This document shows, in pieces, positions 54,759-63,463 of a stretch of 64,000 bases of DNA; position 1 is the stretch's first letter, and each line of letters opens with the position of its first letter. Made by a program: the position numbers and the translations under genes. Below the pieces are notes generated by a model. The model was not told the origin of the DNA and did no database searches. It saw only the letters and a list, made by a program, of their open reading frames with translations. Location: contig NC_009445.1 of assembly GCF_000026145.1 (NCBI RefSeq), positions 7,315,001 through 7,379,000 on the forward strand. Direction: 5' to 3'. The stretch is from Bradyrhizobium sp. ORS 278 (GTDB lineage Bacteria > Pseudomonadota > Alphaproteobacteria > Rhizobiales > Xanthobacteraceae).

Positions 54759-55421
54759 TTACGGAGAAACCGTCGTGATGATCGAGGTCGTCGAGGTGGT
54801 CGACGTCGTGGAGCCGGTCGAACTGCCTCCCCCGCTTGTGCCCGCGGTGAAGCTGAACTGACCGGTATTGACGCTGTTGCCGTTGATCGCTTCGAGGCCG
54901 CCGCCGCCTCCGGTGCCGGTCCCGAGACCTGTGGTCTGTCCGCCCGACGCGCCCGCGCTGCCTGCGCCGCCAGCGCCTGTCGCGGCCGTCCCGGTGTCCC
55001 CGGTCGCGGCGGCGTAGGCGACGATCGCGTCGAGATCCTTCGTTTCGGCAATGGCTTTCGCGATTCGCTCGGAATAGTCGCGGTTGCTGCGAACCACGAT
55101 CCGGGCCGCCTGCCCAAGGCCAGCCGCGATAGCTGCCTTCTGATCCTTGTTGGCCTTCGCCAACAGCCCGATCAGAACATCAAGCGTCGCGGGATCGTTC
55201 ACCGCCAGATCCCTGGTCTTCGCAATCAACTCCGCCCCGCCATTTGGATTCTGGGTCAGAACCTGCTCGGGGTTGGCTTTGAAGTTCGTGGCCTGATCGG
55301 CCGCCGACTGGACTACAGGCTGGGCCATTGCGACGGCACCAGGCCCAGCCAGCACCAGCGAGGCCACAGCGAGCCGCATTCCCACACCAACGAACCCAAC
55401 AGAACGATGGAATTTCAACAC
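54759..55421 (-). CDS. Secreted protein with Gly/Ser/Thr-rich tail, 220 aa
   Basis: GTG 55421 follows AAGGAG by six bases and exposes a signal peptide (basic start, hydrophobic core, cleavage near VAMAQ). Residues about 40-130 are helical (repeated ATLDVLIGLL, QKAAIAAGLGQAARI and similar), and the last 85 are Gly-rich, then Ser/Thr-rich, ending STTSTTSIITTVSP. No family recognised. It lies between the O-antigen ligase-like gene and the co-polymerase gene on the same strand, with a strong hairpin behind it. By position it may be an extracellular or periplasmic partner of the export complex. Confidence 0.72.
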   Translation of the reverse strand: MLKFHRSVGFVGVGMRLAVASLVLAGPGAVAMAQPVVQSAADQATNFKANPEQVLTQNPNGGAELIAKTRDLAVNDPATLDVLIGLLAKANKDQKAAIAAGLGQAARIVVRSNRDYSERIAKAIAETKDLDAIVAYAAATGDTGTAATGAGGAGSAGASGGQTTGLGTGTGGGGGLEAINGNSVNTGQFSFTAGTSGGGSSTGSTTSTTSTTSIITTVSP

Positions 55422-55517
55422 GGCCGTCTCCTTCTCACACGCTAACAGTTTTTTAGCACAAAGCTGTTGGTCCGCCAACGAATTCACCGAACCTCGACGC
55501 CGTCCCGACAATCAGGG

Positions 55518-56972
55518 TTAAGCCCTGTGGCGATGCCGCGTTGGGCCGTCAGGCGATGGCGCGGACGCCGCGCCGGACCGAAAGGACTGCGCCAGGCCAA
55601 CACCGACCAGCGCCGTAGCAAAAATGGTAAAGCCTGGAATCTGCAATGAAAAATCGATCGTGGAATGAAGGACCGCGGCTCCCAGGGTGCACAGGCCGAC
55701 CACCGGGAAAATCACATCGCGACGGCGGCGGAACACGCCAAGTGTCAGGATTGTGCCACCTCCGATCAGAACAATGATAGCGGCCCCCAGCATTAACATT
55801 CCGCCGTTGGAAGCCAATTCGAGCAACGAATTGTGCGCCCGGTTCCAAGTCCCCATCAGCGAAATGTCGTCGGTACGATAGGCCGGATAAAGCCATTCGA
55901 ACGTGCCAAAACCCGAACCCAGCCAGGCATGGTCGAGCGCCATTTTCCAAGTCGCGCGATAGGTCGACAGCCGTCCTTCATCCGACAGGCCCTGCGCGCT
56001 GAACCGGCTGCTGACGCCGCCGCCGAGCAAAGAGAGCAGCGCAAGCGCAATCGCTAGTCCCGCCGATCCTGCAATTGCGACACCGTAGTACCGCGGCAGT
56101 CGCCGATGGAAGAACAGGACGAAGGCCGCGACAGCAGCGACCAGCGACACCAGCACCGCGCCGCGCGACCCCGTCAGGAACATAGCGGACAGCGTCGTCA
56201 GCCAGCACGCCAGAAGCACCGTCGGTCGGCTGCCAGCCTTCTTGTGCAACCGCCGCAGAAGAGAGGCAAAGCGGAAACGATCCTCAGGCCAGTGCCGGTC
56301 AATGACTTCGCAGAACAACACCTGCCAGATGAGTGCGGAGCAACCGTAGTAGATGCCGGCCGTATTCCGATTGATGAACGGTGATGTGAGCGAGGTCAGA
56401 TGCGCCTGCTTCTCGTAGACCAATAGGACGTGCGAGGGCTCGATTGCAAAGCTCGCCAGAGCCGTGATCGCGTAAACCAGGCCAGACGCTGCTGCCACGC
56501 TGACAACCTGTCGCGCCAATCGATGATCACCACCCACCAGAATTCCGCCCGACAAGGCAAGAAACCCGACGGCTCCCAGTCCCATGGCATAGAACGGCTG
56601 CCCGGTGACAACCGATCCGCCCGGCGGAGTGTCGCGCCCAAGAAGCTTGGCAGCATCCTGCATCAGGGGGTCCGGGGCGGAATGCGGCCATTGGACCCAG
56701 GCGAGTTGTTCACCGAGCGTCCACAAGGTCAAAGCAGCAAAGGCCACCAGCGCAGCGAGAAGGCCAACCTGAGCGCTGCGCAGATCGGCGAGCAGCAAGC
56801 CAGCAACCGCGACGCCGAGCGCGATCGTCGCCACCGTCAGAGCAATGGGACTGACTGATCCAAGAGGGAGAGGCGCCAGAACAATAACAGCGCAATAGAG
56901 CCAGAATGCGCCGCTATTGGTCAGCTGCGCCATCGGCGCAGCGCGCCGATGATGAATGATCGCGGTATCCAT
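55518..56972 (-). CDS. Wzy/WaaL-family membrane protein (O-antigen ligase-like), 484 aa
   Basis: About 11 membrane segments flank a periplasmic region. Conserved blocks include SPFINRNTAGIYYG (about 192-205), MFLTGSRGAVLVSL (about 262-275) and the Wzy_C-type WLGSGFGTFEWLYPAY followed by AHNSLLELASNGG (about 358-395). These motifs are those of O-antigen ligases and Wzy polymerases, which cannot be told apart by eye. It begins 27 bases after the Wza-type gene on the same strand, so it is likely the polymerase that works with the Wza-Wzc machinery here. Confidence 0.88.
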   Translation of the reverse strand: MDTAIIHHRRAAPMAQLTNSGAFWLYCAVIVLAPLPLGSVSPIALTVATIALGVAVAGLLLADLRSAQVGLLAALVAFAALTLWTLGEQLAWVQWPHSAPDPLMQDAAKLLGRDTPPGGSVVTGQPFYAMGLGAVGFLALSGGILVGGDHRLARQVVSVAAASGLVYAITALASFAIEPSHVLLVYEKQAHLTSLTSPFINRNTAGIYYGCSALIWQVLFCEVIDRHWPEDRFRFASLLRRLHKKAGSRPTVLLACWLTTLSAMFLTGSRGAVLVSLVAAVAAFVLFFHRRLPRYYGVAIAGSAGLAIALALLSLLGGGVSSRFSAQGLSDEGRLSTYRATWKMALDHAWLGSGFGTFEWLYPAYRTDDISLMGTWNRAHNSLLELASNGGMLMLGAAIIVLIGGGTILTLGVFRRRRDVIFPVVGLCTLGAAVLHSTIDFSLQIPGFTIFATALVGVGLAQSFRSGAASAPSPDGPTRHRHRA

Positions 56973-56999
56973 TTGCCACCGACGCCAGCCTCGACGCGG

Positions 57000-58184
57000 C
57001 TAGGGCGCGAGCTTGATGGTGTTGCGCAAGAGGGTCGCGTTATACGCCGCCACGATCGGATCGTTGACCGTCGCCGTCACGAGCCTGATCTGCTGCATGA
57101 CCTTCGCATCCTCGACCGACGTTGCGTTCGACGCGTACAGCACGTCCTTGTTCCTGAGCTGGAAGCGGGTCGCCAGGAAGTAGCCGGCAGGATCGCGGAA
57201 ATTGATGTTGTAGACAATCGGGATGATCGGGCCGGTAAACTTGCTCACGTCAACACCGAGCTTCGCAGCGACCTCCGGAAGCTCGCCACGATAGACGAAG
57301 ACCGACGCCGGATCGGCGAGCGAGTCGTTCAGGCCGCCGGCCTTGGCAACGGCCTCGGCCAGTGAGATGCGCCAAGCCTCGAAGTTGAACTGCCCCTGCG
57401 CGCCTGAGGCGCCGAATGCGACGAAGGTCTGCGGCTCGCGGTACACATAGATCGTGTCGCCGGGGTGCACGAAGATGTTGCTCTGCGGCTCGTAGACGAG
57501 CTGCCCGAACGGCACCGTCGTCCGCTTGCCTTCACGCTCCAGCATCACCCAGGTATCGAATCCCTGCCCCTTGGGACCGCCGGCTCGGGTGATCGCATCA
57601 AGAATGTGCTCACCCGCGGCATTCGCAGGGAAACGGGCGGGACTATTGACCTCGCCAAGCACGCTGATCAGCGACGTCCGCTGCTCGATCAAGGCAACCA
57701 CGGCCTGGGGCTCGATCGCACGGTTCTTCAACGCGTCGACAATAGACTTTTGCACCTCGGCCGGCGTCCGCCCCTTCGCGCGAACCGCGCCGGCATAGGG
57801 GACCGAAATATTGCCGTCCGTATCGACGTTCTGGTTGGGCAGCGTGATGTAGTTGCCCGGCCGCACGCCCGCTTCCGCAGGAATGAACAGACCACCAGCG
57901 GCCGCCTCGAAGATCGTCACGCTCACGACGTCGCCGACACCAAAGCGAATTTCTCGCGGAGCGGGTCCCTGGATTCCTCCGCCAAGCCGCGGAGCGAAAG
58001 AGGCCAGAACAGCCTCGGTCTCAGGCGTGATCTTCACGACGGCGTAAGGAAGACTTTCGGGATCTTTTTGCCCCGCCCTGACGTCCGCGCTCTGCGGACC
58101 GTTCGTGGGCGTGTAGAAGCAACCCGCGAGAGCGGAGGTCGCTGCAAAAACAAGAAAAATGCGTATCGATCTAATAATGGACAT
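57000..58184 (-). CDS. Wza/ExoF-type polysaccharide export lipoprotein, 394 aa
   Basis: A lipoprotein signal peptide with lipobox LAGC (Cys22) anchors this outer-membrane export protein. A Poly_export domain follows (about 78-170: FGVGDVVSVTIFEAA, DGNISVPYAGAVRAKGRTPAEV), then SLBB-type beta-grasp repeats (about 180-370: LISVLGEVNSPARFPA and later). Such proteins form the outer-membrane conduit for EPS with Wzc. ATG 58184 has a GGTGGT ribosome site. It is first in a minus-strand series: Wza, ligase-like, secreted protein, Wzc, membrane helical protein. Confidence 0.94.
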   Translation of the reverse strand: MSIIRSIRIFLVFAATSALAGCFYTPTNGPQSADVRAGQKDPESLPYAVVKITPETEAVLASFAPRLGGGIQGPAPREIRFGVGDVVSVTIFEAAAGGLFIPAEAGVRPGNYITLPNQNVDTDGNISVPYAGAVRAKGRTPAEVQKSIVDALKNRAIEPQAVVALIEQRTSLISVLGEVNSPARFPANAAGEHILDAITRAGGPKGQGFDTWVMLEREGKRTTVPFGQLVYEPQSNIFVHPGDTIYVYREPQTFVAFGASGAQGQFNFEAWRISLAEAVAKAGGLNDSLADPASVFVYRGELPEVAAKLGVDVSKFTGPIIPIVYNINFRDPAGYFLATRFQLRNKDVLYASNATSVEDAKVMQQIRLVTATVNDPIVAAYNATLLRNTIKLAP

Positions 58185-58364
58185 ACCACCAGCCCCGAAC
58201 TCTCGGTAGCATGGCGGCTGTTGCCCTCACAAGCGCCCGCTTAGGCGCGTGTTAAAGGCGCGAATGAATGTTAGCGAAGTGAGGCAATTTGGCTACAGTG
58301 GTCGGGGTAAAGACACAGTTTTCATGCGCTGATGACAGCTCCCCTGGGTTGGAGGCTATCCGAT
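58185..58364. promoter_or_regulatory. Divergent promoter region upstream of the export operon
   Basis: These 180 bases separate the Wza-type gene from the small secreted protein gene. They include GTTAAAGG at 58251-58258 and ATGTTAGC nearby. This is the presumed main promoter region of the export/assembly operon; no operator can be named. Confidence 0.38.
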
Positions 58365-58712
58365 ATGCTAAGATCGACGAGCATTAACAGTTTGAAGAAT
58401 CATATCATCTCCCGGTTCTGCGGCGCTGCGGCAGGCATGGCAGTTGCGGTCGTCGCGCTCCCGCAGGGGTCGTCGGCGGCCGACCTGCCTGCCTATCCGG
58501 TCACAGCCCCACTAACAAAGACGGTCGAACCGCTTGGCCCGCATTGCCGGCGCGTCTGGCGCTGCCAGGGGGAAGTCTGCCAATGGAGAACGACCTGTGG
58601 GGGCAGCTGCCCGGACCGATTCTCCTGCTATCCGCTCTATGGCGCCTACGGTCCGTATGGCGGGCAGGGGTATTGGAGCGCCTACAGCTACACGCCGCTG
58701 AGCTACCGCTGA
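58365..58712 (+). CDS. Small Cys-rich, Tyr/Gly-rich secreted protein, 115 aa
   Basis: ATG 58365 is chosen because a GGAGG lies nine bases upstream; an ATG at 58332 lacks one. A signal peptide (about residues 1-39, cleavage near SSAAD) is followed by a Pro-rich spacer. A compact block of five Cys (HCRRVWRCQGEVCQW then CGGSC) and a further Cys come next, then a Tyr/Gly-rich tail (YGAYGPYGGQGYW). Disulfide bonding in the periplasm or outside is likely. No family recognised. It is divergent from the Wza operon and followed by a 347-base spacer. Confidence 0.7.
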   Translation: MLRSTSINSLKNHIISRFCGAAAGMAVAVVALPQGSSAADLPAYPVTAPLTKTVEPLGPHCRRVWRCQGEVCQWRTTCGGSCPDRFSCYPLYGAYGPYGGQGYWSAYSYTPLSYR

Positions 58713-59059
58713 ACCAAACCATCCGATCGGTCGCGACTCCGTCGACCTCTGTCGGGCTGCGCCGACGCTGAAGTTGGGTGGACGTTAACACTTGCCGCGG
58801 AGAGTCGGCGCCGGCAGAGACGAACGGACGCGCACTCCGCTCGTCCTCCCGGATCGCCCCCAAGACTCAGCCGACGTGCAGCCGACCGAACGGTTTTGGT
58901 CGTGACGCTTTCGGCCGAAGCGCGCAATTTCCGGACGCTCTCTTGAGGCCATGGAGGGCACTTTCCGGCGAGGCCGGAAGCCGATCGCGACGCCGATCGA
59001 CCGTCATTGCCGCACGGGTCGAATGATCGCCCGGCAGGTCGTGGGGCGACGCAGGTGGG
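58713..59059. other. Intergenic region, no gene seen
   Basis: These 347 bases lie between the small secreted protein and the Wzy-like gene, both on the plus strand. One TTAAC element occurs at 58786-58790. The open frames here run antisense and show no ribosome sites. No RNA gene or clear terminator is seen, but a promoter for the following three-gene unit should be present. Confidence 0.4.
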
Positions 59060-60364
59060 ATGCAACAGGAAAGCCGGTCCGCTTGGGCCTTGGATGAGGT
59101 TCCGAGACATATCGTGTGGAAAGCGACCTTCTTCTTCTGCGGCCTGATCTGCGTCTCTCCCGGCCTCGGCCTTGTTTCCGAAGCGTTGGCCGTCGGAATA
59201 TCCGCTGTAACGAGCGCAGCAGCGCTGATTTGGATTGCGCTTGCGATCCGGCCGCGTGAACTCGCCTTCGTGTCTCAGATCGGAATGGCGTTCCTGGCCG
59301 CCGCGAGCCTGCTGCCGATCTGGATGGCGTTTCAGACCCTTCCCCTTGGAGTCCTGGCACACCCTGTCTGGCTTCAGGCGGCGGATGCCTTGCAGCACCC
59401 GCTGAACGGTTCGGTGACGATCGACGCCGGCTTGACAGTCAGAACGATCCTGATCTGCTTGGCCGGCCTGTGCGTCGCCATCGTTGCGGCAGCGATCGCA
59501 GTCGATTCACGACGCGCCTCCTGGCTTGCCGGCGCGACGTTGGCGTCGGGGATCGCCCATGGCGTGACCACGAGCTTGGAGATTGCTTTGGCGAGGGCTG
59601 GGAACGAGCCAGCGATGAGCCCGCTGGTGCCACTTCTGATCATTCAGGTCGGGGTTGCGGATGCACTCGAGGTGCTCGGCACCCGCAAATCGACCATAAG
59701 AGCGCTGGCATTGCCTGCAGCGGCGGTCGCCAGCAGCCTGCTCCTTCTCGGATTCATTGCGCGAGACCGTGCCCTTGTGGCGGCCCTGGCCGGACTCTTC
59801 ATTGTCTCTCTCGTATGGGCCTTCAAACGCTTCAGAGCTCCGGCGTTTGCTGCGGCAGCGACGGCGGCCAGCCTGATCGGCCTGGCCGCCTTCACAATGG
59901 TCGCGCTGCGACCGAACCCGGAGTTGCCTTTGGTCATCGGTTTTGCCGACCAGCAGGACGGCAACCTGCAGAGGTCCCTGGCCGTGCTCGCGGATGCTCC
60001 CGCCCTGGGAACTGGTGCCGGCACGCTTGCGGCACTGCTGCCGACCTATTCAGAATCCTCGACGGAATCCAGAGTTGCGCTCAGCACAGCCGCCGCGGGC
60101 TTCGTCGTTGAATTTGGCAAGTTCGCGGCACTGGTCTTCGCAGCGGGACTCATGGTGCTCGTCGGCATCTTCTTTTTGGGAGCGCTCGATCGCGGCAGGG
60201 ATTGGTTCTATTGCGCGGCGGCGGGCGGCGGCCTTGTCGCGCTCATGGTCGGATCGTTTCGAATGCCGACTATGTTTTCGACATCCGATGTATTCGTGTT
60301 GGGAACGGTGCTCGGCTGCGCGATCTCGCAGCGAGTGAGCCGCACGAGATCGCAGGACTTCTAA
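59060..60364 (+). CDS. Wzy/WaaL-like polytopic membrane protein, 434 aa
   Basis: About ten hydrophobic segments and a central soluble stretch recall O-antigen ligases. WLQAADALQHPLNGSVTID (about 94-112) and LGTGAGTLAALLPTYSES (about 315-332) occupy the places of the periplasmic loop and the Wzy_C motif, but the conserved His/Arg-rich core is weak. It may thus be a divergent or non-catalytic member. ATG 59060 follows AGGTGG closely. Four bases separate it from the PPP phosphatase gene, so they are co-transcribed. It is the third protein of this general type in the locus. Confidence 0.74.
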   Translation: MQQESRSAWALDEVPRHIVWKATFFFCGLICVSPGLGLVSEALAVGISAVTSAAALIWIALAIRPRELAFVSQIGMAFLAAASLLPIWMAFQTLPLGVLAHPVWLQAADALQHPLNGSVTIDAGLTVRTILICLAGLCVAIVAAAIAVDSRRASWLAGATLASGIAHGVTTSLEIALARAGNEPAMSPLVPLLIIQVGVADALEVLGTRKSTIRALALPAAAVASSLLLLGFIARDRALVAALAGLFIVSLVWAFKRFRAPAFAAAATAASLIGLAAFTMVALRPNPELPLVIGFADQQDGNLQRSLAVLADAPALGTGAGTLAALLPTYSESSTESRVALSTAAAGFVVEFGKFAALVFAAGLMVLVGIFFLGALDRGRDWFYCAAAGGGLVALMVGSFRMPTMFSTSDVFVLGTVLGCAISQRVSRTRSQDF

Positions 60365-60368
60365 GATC

Positions 60369-61115
60369 ATGTGGAAGACTCTCAGGTCATTGATGCGCAG
60401 GCCGGAGACTGAACAATCCGACGACAACATCGTGTGCATCTATGCAGTAGGCGATGTGCACGGGCGTCTCGATCTTCTCTCAGAGACGTTGTCTAAGATC
60501 GATGCCGACGTAGAAATCACGCATCCTCGGAGGTGGGTCGAGGTTTTTGTGGGCGACTATGTCGATCGCGGGGCCGATTCGTTCGGCGTCATCGACGCAT
60601 TAGCCGAAAGAGCGCGGGCTCCGCATGTCGTCTGTCTGCGCGGCAACCATGAACAGATCTTGCTGAACTTCTTCGCGGACCCGAGTCTGCTCAAGTCATG
60701 GCGCCAATTCGGTGCGCTGCAGACACTGCAGTCATACGGCCTCAAACCGTCCGCCAATCCTGATCTCGACGAAAGCTTCCAGCTTGCGGATCAATTACTC
60801 CGCGCGATGCCGTCGTCGCATCTCCAGTTTCTGCAGACGCTTCCGACCTCGTTCTCATTCGGTAATTATTTCTTTGCGCATGCCGGTATAAGGCCGGGAG
60901 TTCCGCTCGCGCAGCAGCAGGATCAAGACCTCCTGTGGATTCGTGAGGAATTCCTGCTCTGCGACGATGATTTCGGCCAGGTGATCGTGCATGGGCACAC
61001 GCCGGCTCGGGCCCCTGAGGTGCTCCACAATCGTATCAACCTCGACACGGGTGCCTATGCCACTGGCCGGCTGACCTGCGCGCGGCTTCAGGGACGGCAA
61101 ATCCGGTTCCTATGA
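60369..61115 (+). CDS. PPP-family metallophosphoesterase (serine/threonine-type protein phosphatase)
   Basis: This 248-aa cytoplasmic enzyme has the full PPP metal-site series: AVGDVHGR (Asp29, His31), GDYVDRG (Asp63, Asp66, Arg67), RGNHE (Asn93, His94), FFAHAG (His171) and VHGHT (about 208-211). Bacterial members such as PrpA/PrpB dephosphorylate proteins, and some act on Tyr(P). It sits between a Wzy-like gene (gap of four bases) and a membrane helical protein gene (four-base ATGA overlap). By context it may act on a phosphoprotein of the EPS machinery, the Wzc tyrosine tail being the obvious candidate. The alternative is a small-molecule phosphatase. Confidence 0.92.
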   Translation: MWKTLRSLMRRPETEQSDDNIVCIYAVGDVHGRLDLLSETLSKIDADVEITHPRRWVEVFVGDYVDRGADSFGVIDALAERARAPHVVCLRGNHEQILLNFFADPSLLKSWRQFGALQTLQSYGLKPSANPDLDESFQLADQLLRAMPSSHLQFLQTLPTSFSFGNYFFAHAGIRPGVPLAQQQDQDLLWIREEFLLCDDDFGQVIVHGHTPARAPEVLHNRINLDTGAYATGRLTCARLQGRQIRFL

Positions 61116-61726
61116 GCGAAACGATTCCAGTTTCCGTCGCACCGACGGACTCGCCCCGAAGCCGACGCGGCATCCCTCTCGCCATCGGTGGGCTGACGCT
61201 TCTGCTGTCACTCTGGTGGAGTTGCGCCGATGCGCTGAGCGGCCGTCCGCGGCTCGCCGCGGAGATCGGCGCGGTGCGCACGAACCTTTGGAAGCTCGCC
61301 GGCGCCTCCGCCCTCTCGCCCGGAAACACCGCTACGGACGACGCCGCCCCGCTTTACGAACGGGCTGTCGAAACATCACCGATGGACTCGGAGGCATGGC
61401 TCGGCCTCGCGACAGCGACTGAACGATTTTCCTGGATCAATCAGAGGTCGTCCCGAGCGCTCAAAATGTCCTATTACACCGGCGCGCACCTCAGGAGCTT
61501 GATGGCAGATCGGCTCCTCCTGATGGCCCGGATCGACTCGACGAACGATCCGGAACTTCGCGACATGCTCGCCAGCCAGACCGCGCTGATCCTGTCGCGA
61601 CTGCCGGACCTCAGGCCGGCGATTGGTCGCGCATATCTCGCGGCAGGGGAGGCCAATCGCCGGATCATTGCCCAGACGACAAAGGCAGCCGGAACCGACA
61701 TTCAGACTCTGATACGCGGCAACTAA
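61112..61726 (+). CDS. EPS-associated membrane-anchored helical protein, 204 aa
   Basis: One membrane segment (about 22-42) is preceded by a basic, Arg-rich tail, and the remaining 160 residues are helical. ETSPMDSEAWLGLATATE (about 88-105) and ALKMSYYTGAHLRSLMADR (about 117-135) align with PTDPYLWLVLF and LLRMSYRLGPNEGW of the protein at 51577-52362. I therefore place them in one uncharacterised family. Its ATG overlaps the phosphatase stop, so the two are coupled. It converges with the priming transferase gene, with stop codons overlapping by three bases. No catalytic motif; a periplasmic or membrane-complex role is inferred. Confidence 0.8.
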   Translation: MSETIPVSVAPTDSPRSRRGIPLAIGGLTLLLSLWWSCADALSGRPRLAAEIGAVRTNLWKLAGASALSPGNTATDDAAPLYERAVETSPMDSEAWLGLATATERFSWINQRSSRALKMSYYTGAHLRSLMADRLLLMARIDSTNDPELRDMLASQTALILSRLPDLRPAIGRAYLAAGEANRRIIAQTTKAAGTDIQTLIRGN

Positions 61727-63171
61727 TCAGCATTGCTCAGAAAGAAAACGCGGACCGTCCGCAGCAGGATGTGTAGATCGAGCGTGAAGCTCCAGCTCGA
61801 AATGTAGGCCAGATCGTGCTCGACCCTTTTCTGCATGTCCTCTACGGCCGGAGTGGGCCCCCGCAGACCGCGAACCTGCGCCAAACCGGTGATGCCCGGT
61901 TTGACATGTTGCCGGTAGGCGTAGCTCGCAATGAGCTTCGAAAACTCGCTATCATGAGCAATGGCATGCGGCCTTGGCCCGACAAGCGACATCTCGCCGC
62001 GGAGAACGTTGAGCAGCTGCGGCAATTCGTCGATGCTTCGCCGCCGCAGGATGCGCCCAACCCGTGTGACACGCGGGTCATTCGGCTGCGCCTGCTCGAC
62101 CTTCGGCCCATCCTCCTGGACGAGCATCGTACGGAATTTGAAGATCCGGAATGTTCTTCCGTCGAACCCGTTTCTCCGCTGCCGAAAAATGATCGGTCCG
62201 GCCGAGTCGAGCTTGACCGACAACGCGGCCGCCACCATCACCGGGAAGAAGACAATCAACAGAGCCGATGCGGCCAGGATGTCGAATGCTCGCTTGCAGG
62301 TCCGTTCAAGTCTGGATAACGGCGCACGCTGCATTTCGACCGTTGGAAGCGGTCCCGTCGCCAGGATCGGCAGCGACAGGAACTGCTCTGCGGTCTGATC
62401 CGGAAGGAGATGAATCGGCAGCGGAGAGGCGCGGAACAGTTCGCAAATCCGATAGATGCGCGCCTCATCACTCCATCGCAGCGCAAGCACGATTTCGTCG
62501 ACCCTCAGTTCCCGAGCCCTCTGAATGACGGCCTGAGATACGGCACCGTCTTCACTTGCAGCGTCGCTGTCAGGCTTCGCCGACAAGAAGATTCGATGAA
62601 CCTCCGAGAGGCCATAGTTCTTCAACAGATCCACCGGGCGCAGACGAGACAGTTCGTCCGGCGATCCGACAACGATCGCCCTTCGGGTCGCGAGCACACC
62701 GCGATCAATCGCCTTGCGGAGAGGTCGCTCGAAAACGGCTCGTCCCACCACCAAGGCGGTGCAGCCGACGAAACCGAACACGATCATCGAGCCGCGCGAC
62801 ACCTCCGCGCCGGCCTTCAGCAGAAACAGGATGAGCGTCAGGAACAGGACGACCAGAAGCCAGCCGCAGATCAGCCGGCTCCAACGCCGGTCCAGGCCCG
62901 CCAACACCGGCGCATCATACAATCCCTGGGATTTAGCAATGAACATGTGAAGAACGGCCGCGAAGATGCCGATCCCCACGAAGCTCTCGAGCTTCTGGAA
63001 TACGCCGTAATAGGTAATATGATAGGCATAGCCGGCGATCAGGCTTGCGCCGAACACCACCAGCATTTCGTAAACGATTGCAAGGAGCTCGAGCAGCCCT
63101 ACGTTTGCCGACGCTGCGCCGAAATATATCGCTGTTCGCCGCTCCGCCCTTGATTCCGATAGCTCGGTCAC
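61723..63171 (-). CDS. Polyprenyl glycosylphosphotransferase initiating EPS synthesis (WcaJ/PssY-type), 482 aa
   Basis: This enzyme should transfer a hexose-1-phosphate to undecaprenyl phosphate, the first membrane step of the repeat unit. Four to five N-terminal helices and a soluble CoA-binding-like domain (about 130-260) precede the bac_transf domain (about 285-480). That domain shows KRAFDILAASALL, FRIFKFRTM, RRRSIDELPQLLNVLRGE and SLVGPRP (about 395-401), plus YRQHVKPGITGLAQVRG. The start is GTG 63171, seven bases behind a TTAA-n6-TTAAC element. It is transcribed alone toward the convergent three-gene unit. Confidence 0.95.
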   Translation of the reverse strand: MTELSESRAERRTAIYFGAASANVGLLELLAIVYEMLVVFGASLIAGYAYHITYYGVFQKLESFVGIGIFAAVLHMFIAKSQGLYDAPVLAGLDRRWSRLICGWLLVVLFLTLILFLLKAGAEVSRGSMIVFGFVGCTALVVGRAVFERPLRKAIDRGVLATRRAIVVGSPDELSRLRPVDLLKNYGLSEVHRIFLSAKPDSDAASEDGAVSQAVIQRARELRVDEIVLALRWSDEARIYRICELFRASPLPIHLLPDQTAEQFLSLPILATGPLPTVEMQRAPLSRLERTCKRAFDILAASALLIVFFPVMVAAALSVKLDSAGPIIFRQRRNGFDGRTFRIFKFRTMLVQEDGPKVEQAQPNDPRVTRVGRILRRRSIDELPQLLNVLRGEMSLVGPRPHAIAHDSEFSKLIASYAYRQHVKPGITGLAQVRGLRGPTPAVEDMQKRVEHDLAYISSWSFTLDLHILLRTVRVFFLSNAD

Positions 63172-63463
63172 GGAGAGTTAACACCTATTAACGTTTCAGC
63201 GGATGGTTATCAGTCCGTTAGCGACGAGGCAAGCTGCTCCGAGCGGCGCCAATGGGTCAAACTCGACCTGCACACACCGCGTTTGACGATCAGTCGGCGT
63301 CATATGGCACCACTTCGCGGTCGGATGAGGTCGCTAACGGGGGTCCCGCAGCGCTCAATAGCTGACAAATCTCGACCGAACATCGTCCAGAAGGCTGCTG
63401 CCATCTGGACCCGACCGATGGCCGCTGACGAGGGAACCAAGCGACTGACGGGCTTGCCCAGGC
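63172..63463. promoter_or_regulatory. Upstream region of the priming transferase
   Basis: These 292 bases hold no convincing gene. Next to the transferase start lies TTAA-n6-TTAAC at 63178-63192, similar to a CtrA-type spacing but one base short of the usual seven. No OrfB of an IS3 element is present here, although it would be expected if the OrfA-like gene were part of an intact insertion sequence. Confidence 0.35.
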
